The position numbers and the translations under genes were made by a program. A DNA stretch of 64,000 bases, taken from contig JAIXMO010000062.1 in the NCBI GenBank assembly GCA_025677825.1, positions 95,875-159,874 on the forward strand, read 5' to 3'. Positions 31,564-42,940 of the stretch are shown in pieces. Source of the stretch: Helicostylum pulchrum. Lineage: Eukaryota; Mucoromycota; Mucoromycetes; Mucorales; Mucoraceae. Position 1 is the first letter of the stretch; each line of letters opens with the position of its first letter. Under the pieces are notes generated by a model. The model ran no database searches. It worked only from the letters and a program-made list of their open reading frames with translations, and was not told the DNA's origin.

Positions 31564-31860
31564 TTATTTATTAGTATTTTTGATTTGTAAAACACACGTT
31601 TTATTTTCTAAACCCAGTTCGATCGTATTAGAGGATGTTACACCTTTACCGAACAATACACGCACAAGATTGCTATATCGTTGTTCAGCTACAGCTTGGT
31701 CAATCAGGTTAAATTTTTCAGTTAATATGCAAAAATCCAGGGTAGGCTGCACCGTCAATAAACCACTTGGGTCATGGGATAAAGTATTTGTCCCTCCGCT
31801 CATCAAAGTTTTTCTTTGAAAGAAAGAAACCCTCAAAAAGGAGGCTCGAGGTTTTTTCAT
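31564..31860 (-). CDS. Small hypothetical protein
   Basis: The frame of 98 residues starts at ATG 31860, or at ATG 31803, giving 79 residues. The core TLDFCILTEKFNLIDQAVAE and QRYSNLVRVLFGKGV looks like a compact helical segment. It is followed by a short beta-rich tail (KTCVLQIKNTNK). Codon use is normal and the frame is free of low complexity from residue 20 on. I do not recognise the family. The second ATG is the more likely start because the extra N-terminal residues are basic and repetitive in DNA. It lies 75 bases upstream of the F-box gene start, on the same strand. Confidence 0.5.
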   Translation of the reverse strand: MKKPRASFLRVSFFQRKTLMSGGTNTLSHDPSGLLTVQPTLDFCILTEKFNLIDQAVAEQRYSNLVRVLFGKGVTSSNTIELGLENKTCVLQIKNTNK

Positions 31861-32154
31861 GCATCTAATACTGATAGATAATAAAGCTTATATTTTTACA
31901 TACACGGATAACACAAATTGAAGGATTAAAAATCTTTTGGAGCCATATTGACACTAAAACCAATAATAAAATATTTATAGTACCACTCTATTCTCCAGTG
32001 CCTTTTTCTGATCAATCATTACTAATCATCCACGCACTAACTATCCCCGTATATAAACAGTAAGTCATGTGCTACAGTCATTGAAATATTATTTTTTACG
32101 ACTTCTTGTTTCCTTTTGCTGTTTCGTTTTGCTGTTTGTTTTCTTTTGATGTTT
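31861..32154. other. Intergenic region before leader copy 7
   Basis: No gene or repeat was recognised in this AT-rich stretch, which ends in the T-rich part of the leader cassette. Confidence 0.4.
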
Positions 32155-32275
32155 TTTTTCTCGTACAAACGGATACAGTTCTTCTCGGAGCAATCGCCGT
32201 GCATAAAAGGTACGTGAAAAGCAATACTTCACCTTTTTTTCTGAACGTGTAAACAGACCGTGTTTCAAGATTTTC
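32155..32275 (+). repeat. Family leader cassette, copy 7 (5'-truncated)
   Basis: Only the downstream half is recognisable. It has TACAAACGGATACAGTTCTT then CTCGGAGCAATCGCCG, a GTACGTGAAAAGCAA segment, and AACGTGTAAACAGACCGTG with TTTCAAGA. The last part is the inverse of the outer arm at 63.38 kb. Confidence 0.55.
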
Positions 32276-32399
32276 TTTTAAAAAGTCTCTCTCTGAAAAG
32301 AGCGTGTAAACTGACAAACTTATACTATAATTTAATTGACAATCGGTCAATGCCAAACACGCAGCACGAAGAGAGTATGTAAAATACTAACTGGTTTTT

Positions 32400-33800
32400 T
32401 ATTTCAATTATTAACTTTAATATTTAGAAAAAATGTCATCGAATTAAAGAACGCGAATGATCAGGTTTTTTGGCCTGATATGGTGATGGCTTGCAGAAAG
32501 AACATTTTTCAAGAATATAGCCCAACTATGATTACGCGGACGTTAAAAGGCTAATGGAAAAACTTATCATAAGAAATATTTGATTCGGCTATCAGAAATA
32601 TTGAAGAAGAGTTTGATCTTGCAAGTGTTGCTAACTAGCTTAATGTAACAATACATGTAATAGCTCAGGCATCTCCTTCAGCATATCTAGTATCTGAAGT
32701 GAGTTTGCCAAGAACATCATCCACCAATTCGATCAAATCTAGCGGTTTGGGCTACAAGTTATCAAATGCAGATAAAGCCCAAATAAAAAATGTATACAAT
32801 GAGCTTGACGTCAACAAAATGTCGAAGCTTTCTTCTGGCCATTTCGTCGAAGAAGTAATGAAAGAATTTATTTCAAATTTAAATTATGAACAGTAAGTTA
32901 TACTTATGTATGCTGTAATTGAGCATGAACCCATTTAATAAAACTTTTTCTTATATATATTAGTCCCTCTTGTTTGTTGATATTAGATATTGATGATAAA
33001 AATTGGGCTGACATATTTTCAGCAGAAGAGTTAAATGAAATCAAGATTACGTGCATCGAGAAGGATACGAAGATTTCTTTACCTAAAGAAATGGGACACT
33101 TTTTAGATAATATCTCCAATAAAACTAATGTTGTGGAGACCTTAAATTATATCAATGCTCGTGTTTTTGATTCTGCTGTTGATAGAAGCCTGTATTGGCT
33201 TAAAATAGCTCTGCGACCAGCTGCTAATCTATTTATTAGCAGCTTGTTGACAATCACTGACCATAGTGAATGAGATGTAATGTGACGAGTATGGGGGTTT
33301 ATTGAAACATCTTTTGACGGAAGTATCTTAAGTTGTCCAAGGTAAAATTATAAAAACTTATATACTTCAATTATGTATCAACTCAATAGATACATCTATA
33401 CCTATGTGGCGAGAAGAAGAGCTTAGCTTGCTCGCTTGAGAATAACAAGAGGAGAAAGATAGCTGCAGAACAAGCCATGGAAAGGAAGCGTTCCAGGGAG
33501 ATCTGTGACTATAAAATTGCTTGTAATATGTACGAACTTTGGTGCTGCTGAAGTGAGAAAAGATTTATCGGATACGACCAAAGAATTGAACGATGGTTCG
33601 ATCAAACTTGGTAAAGTTACAAAACCGATGTTAACGAACACTATAAGAAGTAAAGGTAGTAAGTATTGTATAACTTATGATAACATAGATTTTTTTATCA
33701 TTATATTCTTTTTTTTTAGCAATTTTTATTTCTTCTCTTCCTCTTTTCATATACAAGCAAAAATATATGATTATATAGTATGCGGATATCAAGCCTTTTT
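32400..33800 (+). pseudogene. Broken member of the dispersed gene family, copy 7
   Basis: Blocks read DQVFWPDMVMACRKNIFQEY (about 32455-32550), then SYKLSNADK-type sequence ending FVEEVMKEFISNLNYEQ at 32892. A 71-nt GT-AG intron follows. Next comes LLILDIDDKNWADIFSAEEL through RSLYWLKIALRPAANLFISS up to a TGA at 33271-33273. Beyond it DV-M-(TGA)-RVWGFIETSFDGS continues in the same frame, so two TGA codons interrupt an otherwise conserved stretch. Later pieces read RKIAAEQAMERKRSREICDY and RKDLSDTTKELNDGSIKLGK. I associate this arrangement with hypothetical proteins found in many copies in Mucorales; the function is unknown. This copy appears non-functional. Confidence 0.5.
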
Positions 33801-34190
33801 CCTTTAGTATGCTGGTGCAAACGGCTCTCTTAAACAGGAGTGACTACCGCAAATAAAAGGTAAATGCACTACCGATCGTTGTATCGTTGTGTCGATCGGT
33901 ATCTTTGCGCGTTGAAGCGGTTACCTTTAGTAAGAAGTAATCCCGAGCAACAATACAAGCTCAAAATTATAGGGATGTTCATTGCCGGTAAAAAGAAAAA
34001 ATCCCCATGCTTTTTTTTTTGACAAGTTTACTTAACAATATATTAGAGATGAAAATTAAGTTTCTATGATGCGTGACAAAGAGACATCAAGACAGAAGCA
34101 AATGGGAGTTCAAGAGAGGCTGAAAGAGTTATATATAGAAGTTAATAAGAAAAAAAAAAATGCGGAAGAGAAGCCATGCAATACTCTCAT
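33801..34190. other. Intergenic region with a GC-rich hairpin
   Basis: A perfect 9-bp stem (TACCGATCG at 33870-33878 with 33893-33901) closes a 14-nt loop. The open stretch from 34066 has an unlikely translation and overlaps the end of the enolase-phosphatase gene, so I do not call it. Confidence 0.45.
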
Positions 34191-35280
<1,090 letters not shown>

Positions 35281-35416
35281 GGTAAAGTTGGCAAAAAAAT
35301 AAAATAAAAAAACCTTGGAAGAAGAAACCAGTCAAGTAAAAAAAAAAAAACTGAGTTTATAAAGATGATTCGCGTCTCTTTTTTTTTTATCGCAGGGTTT
35401 CCTTTTTTTTTTCTTT

Positions 35417-36959
35417 ATGTCTTCCATTTATTATAAACTTCGTTCTGCAAAGGAATCCGATTACGATGTATTTACGTTTGATGGACCAGGGGCTACGGTA
35501 TTTGATTTAAAGCGTGAGATCATTCGTGCAAAGAAGTTTGGAAAAGGAACTGAATTTGATATTGCGATTTATAATGCACAAACTGAAGAAGGTAGTAATA
35601 ACGAAAAAACTTTTTTTATATATATTGTATTAACCCGTCCAAAAAAGAATACAAGGATGATGTGTTTGTTATACCTAGAAATACTTCAATTATTGTTCGT
35701 CGTTTACCTGCTTCAAGGCCAGGTAAAGGTACAGCACAACGGTATGTGTTGGGTGTTTTACCTACGGATGGTAAAGGGCCTGGGTTTGCGAAAGGTGTGC
35801 CGCCTCCTCCTACACACACTCAGTTTAATCCAGGTCGTAATATGGTGTTGAATGCGGTTAGACCTCCTCCTCCCCTTGCTGCTAAACCTGCGCAGGAAGT
35901 CGAGGATGATGGGCCTAAAGATGATTCGGAAGAGGCTCGTATTGAAGCCATGTTTCAACAAACTACAGATCAGTGGGGTGCCATGCAAGAACGATTAGCA
36001 GAGTAAGTACAGTCATTTTTTTTTGGAATAGTTTTTAAGGGGAGAGGGGGTTATTTTATTTTATTTTGTATGAATTAAAGCGTTTTTTGCACGAATTTTA
36101 TCATGTATTTTTTTTTTATTGTCTTGTTTTTTAATTGTTTTGCTTCTTTTTTTTTCCTCAACTTGGTTTTTTTATACATATATTTGAATTAAATTAGACA
36201 ACAATATATTCCTTATAATGCTCGTGGTGGAGATGCAAGACGCGGTGGTAGAGGTGGCGGGTTCCAAGGTTCTCCTGGCGGTTTAACTCATAGTCAAGCA
36301 AGCAGTACAGAAAACAAGGAAGGGCAAATGCCTCAACGTGTTCCTCCTGCTACTTATGTTTGTTATAGGTGTGGCCAAAAAGGTAAAAAAAAAAAAATGA
36401 TACATAAAAAAATAAGATGCTAATTTTTTTAATTTTAGGCCATTATATTAATCAATGCCCTACCAATGGTGATAAGGATTATGATAAACACCCTCGTATT
36501 AAACGTACTACAGGTATCCCTCGTAGTTTCCTTAAAGTGATTGAAGAACCTAAAGATGCAGTGAAGGCAGGTACGGGTGGATTGATGGTGACACCTAAAG
36601 GAGACATTGTAGTTGCACAAGCGGATTCGTCTTCTTGGGATAAGCATGTAGCGAAAGCAGCTACGACGATTGGGTTAGGTGTTGGATCTGCTGGTGATTT
36701 AATGGATTGGTATGATTCTATTCCGGTACCTGGTTACTTACAATGCGGTATCTGTAATGGGTTATTAAGAGAAGCTACGATCACGCCTTGCTGCGGTACT
36801 AGCTTTTGTGATGAGTGTATTCGTGTGCATTTAATGGATCATGATTTTGCGTGTGTTGAGTGTCAACAAAGCATTCAGAACGGGTTGGATGGTATTATTC
36901 CAAATTTGGATGTTAGAGAATGCGTAGATAATTATGTACGTAGATTTGCTCACAATTAA
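35417..36959 (+). CDS. MPE1: MPE1/RBBP6-like cleavage and polyadenylation factor subunit
   Basis: Four exons (35417-35591, 35648-36002, 36198-36382, 36439-36959) give 411 residues. The N-terminus is a DWNN ubiquitin-like domain (YYKLRSAKESDYDVFTFDGP, with VIPRNTSIIVRRLPA near residue 70). A CCHC zinc knuckle CYRCGQKGHYINQCP lies near residues 233-247. A RING/U-box segment, CGICNGLLREATITPCCGTS then FCDECIR...CVEC, spans about 340-380. This order is diagnostic for Mpe1, a nuclear subunit of the pre-mRNA cleavage and polyadenylation factor. A Gly/Arg-rich stretch (ARRGGRGGGFQG) precedes the knuckle. The 195-nt second intron is longer than usual here. It is divergent from the enolase-phosphatase gene with only 136 bp between start codons. 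Confidence 0.93.
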
Positions 36960-36998
36960 ATTATTTTCGAAATAAAAAAGACTTCTTTATTTGTTCGT

Positions 36999-37898
36999 TT
37001 AATCTGACATGCTTTCATCATCTGAATAACTATTATCGGGTAAACCTAATCCAAATATTTTATCTCGAGACCATCTGGTTGCACATTGTGGGCATACGGG
37101 TTCAGGAGTATTTCGAAAGTGTTTATCTGCACAGTATTTATGGACACGGACTGGGCATCGTGCAACGGTACAGGCTTCGCCCATAGTGATGATGTCAAGG
37201 CAAAAGGTACATTCTTTGGCGGCTTCACCGTATTGTTCACGAAAGAAGTGTTGTAATTCGGCAAGTGCGCGTGTGTCTATATAGTAAACGCCTTTACGTT
37301 CAAAGGCGATCCATTTATCTTGAACCAGTTTGTTTAGCAGTTCTTGGGATTCCCTTTGTGTGAATTTGACGGGTGTTATCTTGGCGCCCAAGTTGAGGGC
37401 CTTTGTTGCACTGATTGCAAATTCTTCGTTATCTGCGTTGATGATAGCGCCGAACTATTAAGAGGAGTTTAAGGGTTTTGCTTTCTTGTACTAAAAAAAA
37501 TTATTATTACCAGTTCTCGACAATAACTGATTTCAGCGGGTTTAAATGAAGTAGCATCTTCTGTCATTGGATCTTGTTTGACATTGACAAGAGTTAAATA
37601 AGGATCTCCCTCGCGTTCATCGTGACAGATACGTAATGCGTAATCTAATTCAACCAACTCTTTATTGGTTTCAGAAATAAACAATTCGTACTCGACATTG
37701 CTTGGTACTATTATTTAAAAAAAGAAGAGTTTAGGAGGGTCCATTTGGCGCTTGAAAAAAGAAAGAAAGAAAAAACCTACAGGAGGTGGCTTCAAGTACT
37801 TGATCGTATAATTGTTTTGCTTCTGGTTCAGTGATGATTCGTTTTGTTAACATGCCTTGTACAAATAAGCGATGAGAGTCATTATACTGAGAAGCCAT
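36999..37898 (-). CDS. NSE1: NSE1-like subunit of the SMC5/6 complex
   Basis: Exons 37781-37898, 37511-37707 and 36999-37454 give 256 residues. The N-terminal half (MASQYNDSHRLFVQGMLTKR and ELDYALRICHDEREG) and the winged-helix middle (TQRESQELLNKLVQDKWIAF) match the NSE1 layout. The C-terminal RING-like domain is ECTFCLDIITMGEACTVARC, then VHKYCADKHFRN and PVCPQC. Nse1 with Nse3 and Nse4 forms a kleisin-side module of the SMC5/6 DNA-repair complex in the nucleus, and its RING-like domain supports ubiquitin-ligase activity. It is convergent with MPE1, with only 39 bp between stop codons, so their 3' UTRs must overlap. Confidence 0.88.
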
Positions 37899-37970
37899 TT
37901 TAGCTGAAAGAAAAAAAAAAAGAGAATGAAGGGGAAAAAAAAAAAAGGAATTTTATTGAATTTTATTGAA

Positions 37971-39138
37971 CTAAATAAAAGAATTATTTTGTTGTTGTAG
38001 CATATTTAGATAACTCCAAGAAGGCATAATGTCATATGGTGGATAGTAATTGTTCCAATTCTTTTCCAACATAAAGTGATTATTGCTGTTATTAAAGTAT
38101 TGCGATATGGGTTCAGGTGTAGCAGAAGGAGATACGGTCATATCACGACAGAGGAAATCAGTGTCAGGCACAATGACTAATTTACCAGCTAAATCAGGTG
38201 CTTGTGAGATTAATTCCAGAAGAGATTGTCGTAAATTATCATGAGCGCCTTGAAGTGCATGTGAAGTTCCTTCAGTTGCTTGTTGATTTTCAGTAAAGTC
38301 TCCACAGCGAATCCAGTCTTGATCGATACCTTGACGTGTCATGGAAAATGAAATGGAGGGTTCAACGTCAATTTCAAGCTGACCCATATCGTTACTGATC
38401 TTGCCAAGTTTGATTTGTTTGATGTTGTTGTAGTTGACCTCAATACGGAATTGGTGACCGTCGTCTTGTACTTGCCAGATTAGCATGCGAGATGTAGGGT
38501 CACTGAAGCAAACAAGGTCCCATTCGTTGTTGACTTGACTAGCAAATCTAGCCCAAGAACCAATACGAATTGTATTGACTGGAAATGATACCAAAGAAGA
38601 TGTGTCTACCAAAGGAGAATAATAAAGTGGGTTAGTGTCATGATCGCAATTAAATTAGTAAAAGTGTATATTAATTACCCTTCGTTTCACAAAGTCGGCC
38701 CATGCCTTCTGACATGGCTCGCGGAGGTGGAGTAGGTACAATAAAACTAGTGGTTTTTTCAGGCTTTGAACTAGATCTTGGCCTACGCTTAATGGTTGGC
38801 TCATTTTCATAGCATTCGGGAGTGATAAAGGAACGGAAAGTGGTTTGAGTAGGTTGAGGCATGTCGATCCAACCAGTTCTTACGTTTGGAACCAGCGAAG
38901 GTAAACCACCACCAGCTTCTAGTTTACGAGCTTTTGCTCTTCTGTTCTGAAACCAGATTTGAACAGTGCGTTCAGATATAGCTAGTTCTTGAGCTAGTTG
39001 AGCTCTCATGCTTGCATCAGGTAATGTATTGGTAACAAATGATTCTTGAAGAACAGCTACTTGACTTGGTTTGAGGTGTGTTCTTCTTCTGGTCATATTG
39101 GTGGTTGGGTAAGGTTTATGTAAGTTATGATTCATCAT
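37971..39138 (-). CDS. Homeobox transcription factor
   Basis: Exons 38679-39138 and 37971-38605 (73-nt intron) give 364 residues. The homeodomain lies at residues 16-72, with TRRRTHLKPSQVAVLQESFV and recognition helix RTVQIWFQNRRAKARK. The second exon has a conserved fungal segment found in PHO2/YOX-type regulators, VSFPVNTIRIGSWARFAS, then DLVCFSDPTSRMLIWQVQDD. An Asn/Tyr-rich tail follows. It should act in the nucleus as a DNA-binding regulator; the target genes cannot be inferred. Its stop lies 73 bases from the NSE1 start region. Upstream is a 3.8-kb intergenic region shared with the chitin synthase gene, unusually long for this window. Confidence 0.92.
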
Positions 39139-40723
39139 ATTTTTGATTTTTGTTATGTATAGTATGTGTTTATGTATAATAAATGTGAGCCAGCACAGGT
39201 TTATTATAAAAGAAGTTAGAGAGAGAGAGAGTGTGTGTGTGTGTTTAAAGAAAAAAGAAAAAAGAAGGTGAAAGAGGGGTTACGAAAAAGAATTAATTAG
39301 TTTTAAGCTTTTATAGCAATTTTTTTTGCGGTTAAAGGAGTCAAATGCATACAAGACCAATAAAAAACTAAAGCGACGTTTCAAAAATGTTTAATATAAA
39401 CAAGTCCTCCTTCAAAGGTAGTATTCGCAATATCACTACTATTAGAAGAAGAGAGAGAGAGAGATCTAATTTTTGTATCTAATACCGAAACACGAACAAA
39501 ATACACAAAACGCCCCCTTTTTTTTACTCCCTCTTTTTTTACTCCTTATGTATTCAAACTGACAACTTTTTTTTTGTATGTGTGTATTTTTATATATTAT
39601 ATCATATGATTAATGTACCAAATACAGCTAATATGTTGTTCTTATAAATAAACACGCCACGCTTTTTACTACACTCAACTTCACATGATTTGCTTCTGCC
39701 AAATAAAAAAAAAAGAAAAAAAAAAAAAAAAAGGTCTGTGTGCTTCTGGTTACGGAGTTACGGATTATTGACCCAATCAAATGTATTCATATTTCCGGGT
39801 GAGAGAAAAAAGAAAATATCTCTTTACTAACTACTAAAAATAGAAGTTCTTCTCCAAAGGCGCCAAGTCAGTGTAACGATTTCCTTTTTTTACTGCAAAA
39901 AAATAAAGGGGTCCAACCAACCATTCCGTAAAAGATCACGCATTGGGCTGTTTTTAATGCATTATATGTTATTTGCCAATCGGGTGATATCATACGATTT
40001 TGATTTTACTGTAATGCGACAGCACGTTTTTTTTTTGTAAGTGCAAGTATATGTGAAGGCTAGTTAGTAACTAGAACCCAGTAATGGCTTTTGTTTACGA
40101 TGTCATCATTCAAGACACGTATACACTGCATAAAAAGAGTTATCCAATTATTAGTACTTTATTTTTAGGTGATACGGAACTTGACGGTCATTGTCACTTT
40201 ATAAAATCTACTGGAAAAAAAGATACTATTTATATATAATCTCAGCAGCATAAAAAAGATATATATCCGTTTTTTAAAAGTATTGTAAAATAGAAGGAAA
40301 TCCTTTATTTTAGTTTATTATCAAATGTGTGTATTACATTGGAGATTTAAAACCCGTAATGGGATTAGCTTAATTAAATCAGCTTGGGTACCCTTTCACT
40401 CACACACACGTTTTTGTAAATAAATAAATAAAAAAGAGTCTGGACAAAATAAGCATTTCTTGTGGCGTACCTTTTTCTTCGTTGCTTCAATTTAAACGAA
40501 AGTATAGCTTTTAGATTGGAAGGGTTTCACATATAAAAAAGGATCGTCCATTCCAAGTAAAAGTTCACGTTGAACTGAGAAATTAAAACGTGTCTTGCTT
40601 ACGCATGATAAATAACAGACTGTTATTTTTTTTTTTTACTAGCTACAAACGGGAGATGGAAGGAAAAAAAACCCCATTTTTCCGATACTGTTTGTATACA
40701 AAATACACACATTTACAAGTTAT

Positions 40724-40915
40724 TTAAAAGTGTCGATCTTTGACAAGTCTGAGACGAGGTTGTCAGGGTTCCCGTACAACCAGCGATCCGATAAATTGTC
40801 GTAAAACGTTGCCAAGGTAACCTGCAAAATTTTAAAAAGACTGAATAATGAAAAGGGGTTAAACTGACGTATACTTTTAAAGCAGTGTCGTACAACTAGA
40901 AAAAAAAAAGATGAA
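40724..40915 (-). pseudogene. Short two-exon coding relic
   Basis: On the minus strand, LYDTALK ends at a GTATAC donor. After a TTTTGCAG acceptor at about 40823 the frame continues TLATFYDNLSDRWLYGNPDN LVSDLSKIDTFK and stops at about 40725. The amino-acid mix (aromatic, acidic, no low complexity) looks like real protein. I do not recognise it and find no further exons to its right. It may be a relic or the end of a tiny gene. Confidence 0.3.
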
Positions 40916-41284
40916 ATGGACCTTTTTTTTTAAAATAAGAGTTGTTCTTTTTTTTTAAACAGTTGATATATTTTTATTTTTTTTGCAGGTGTATGACAGA
41001 TGCACATTTTATTAAAAAAGTGATATCCTGTATTATTATTTTGTATGGTTCGAAAGTGAGGCTAACTATAAACAATCATTATAGCGGTCCGATGCAAAAG
41101 AGACAATCAAAGCAATAAGCTAAAAAAAACGCTCGACTTTTTTTATTTATATGTACGATAGAAGAATCTCTACGTCCATAGTAAAGTTACTATAAACTAT
41201 TTGTAATAGTATTAAGGTTGGAAATAAGACCATTCCATCAGGGCAAATTAGGGTTTTTTTTTTGGTGGCTGCGATATATTAGCA

Positions 41285-41319
<35 letters not shown>

Positions 41320-41799
41320 ACCGTTGGTACGGCTCCCTGGCAACCGATTAAAAAAAATATATCTTGTATGCTGTTGCTACTGTAAAAAAAAAAAGGTTCT
41401 ACGGCACGCTATTTATTGAATTTGTACTACACACTGTTTTTTTTGTAAAAAGGCTTTATAAGATTCCAGGCTCGATTTCAATTTACCCTGTAAATTAAAA
41501 AAGAGACTCCTTTTAAAGGAAATAAACAATTAGCCACTACTTCTTGTATAAATGTGTGTGTTTTTTTGTCAAGGCTTTGAATACAAATATTTTTAGCAAG
41601 TGTTCATAAAAAGATACTGCGCCACGAATTAAAATATAACTGAGCTTTTCTCTTTGTAAAAGTACTCGAGTCAAGTAGTCAGCGATAGGATTAACCGTGT
41701 ATCGTTGACAAGCTGAATAATCGCTCGTCGGCTACTTCTAAATACGCTAAAGCAAGCATAGCTAGAAGAAGCAATTAGCGAGAATATGTACTACAAAAT

Positions 41800-42110
41800 T
41801 GACTACTACTACTGAAACATCATCTGATACGGCTGCTCTGGGGAATACTTATATTCTTGGTGCTGAAACTTCTGAAGCCTTGGTACAGTAGTTTCGGTAG
41901 AAGCAAACTATGAACGCATACTATGAATTGCGTAGTTAGCAAGAAAAAGAGGAAAAAAAGAAGCTGCACAAAAAATACAAAATTGCCCTCGATTTTTAAG
42001 AACCCAGATGTACCCCCAGTTCTCCCAGTGTAACCTTTTACTGTCGTATATGCGGAATTAAAAATAAAAATCCTTTGAGTGAGTAAATGGTATAGCAATA
42101 CCACCTTTTC
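41800..42110 (+). pseudogene. Degenerate coding relic of unknown origin
   Basis: One frame reads TTTETSSDTAALGNTYILGA then ETSEALVQ, a TAG, NAYYELRS, a TAG, and QEKEEKKKLHKKYKIALDF. A Cys pair in FYCRICGIKNKNPLS follows. Three stops interrupt it. The sense-like composition suggests a decayed protein gene or transposon piece. I do not recognise the family, and there is no leader cassette upstream. Confidence 0.3.
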
Positions 42111-42940
42111 AGCGTATTTTCTTCGGGGAGGGTGTAATCATTAAAAAGAGTACATTACTCGTGGTTTTTATTGGCTTAAAATGTTTGACCTAAATATACA
42201 AAAATAAAGCAAATGGAATAAATGGTTTATTACAATTTTGTTGTTTTTTAAAAATAGAAGTAACTAGCGGAGTATGATCTAGATCGAAGAAAAGGGGTTA
42301 TTGGTGGTAGTACATTAGTCGTGTTGTGTTTCCCAAACTGTGAGTATTGTAACAAGGTAATAAGAGAACAATAGCGATGAAAGAGATGAGGGGGGTGTGT
42401 TCTTTTGGAGATGAAGAGTAAAATAATATTTTATTTTCTTTCTGTGTGTGTATAAACTTTATTATATATTTGTTTGTAACACATCTTTGCGTATCAACAT
42501 ATACAAGTCGCAAAAACAGTTCAGCTGAAAACTAATATGATCTACGATATAAAAAAGATAAAGGAGGAAGGAAAACTGTCATTATCTTTTTTAAAAAAAA
42601 AAAAAAATTGTTGTTGGACTGGCTTTAATTTCCTTTCAGCTTGGTTTCCCCGTGGTTATCCTCTGTTTTTATTATATAAAGTGCTCCCTTTCCCTTTTTC
42701 TCTTTTTTTATCCCCCCCTTTTTCTTTCCTTTTTTTTATTTTGCAGTAAAAAAAAAAAAAAGCTACTTTATATAAAAGAAAAGCCCCCTTCTTCTTTTCT
42801 ATATTTACATATAATCTATTTTATTTATATTTCGCCACTCCTCTTTTTTTTTCTTTCTTCTTTCTCTTTCACTCTCTTTCACTTTTTTTTTTTTTTCCTT
42901 TTTTTTCTTACTGTGTAAAAAAAAAAAAGCTTATTAAAAA

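Larger units (their letters stand above)
39139..42940. other. 3.8-kb divergent intergenic region with two gene relics
   Basis: It separates the homeobox gene and the chitin synthase gene. It contains GA and GT microsatellites at 39218-39244 and 39451-39463, an A tract at about 39710-39732 and a poly(T) tract of about 34 at 41289-41317. Two possible coding relics, near 40.73-40.92 kb (-) and 41.80-42.11 kb (+), are listed separately. The last 250 bases before the ATG are very T/C-rich, as expected for a strong promoter in this genome. Confidence 0.5.
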
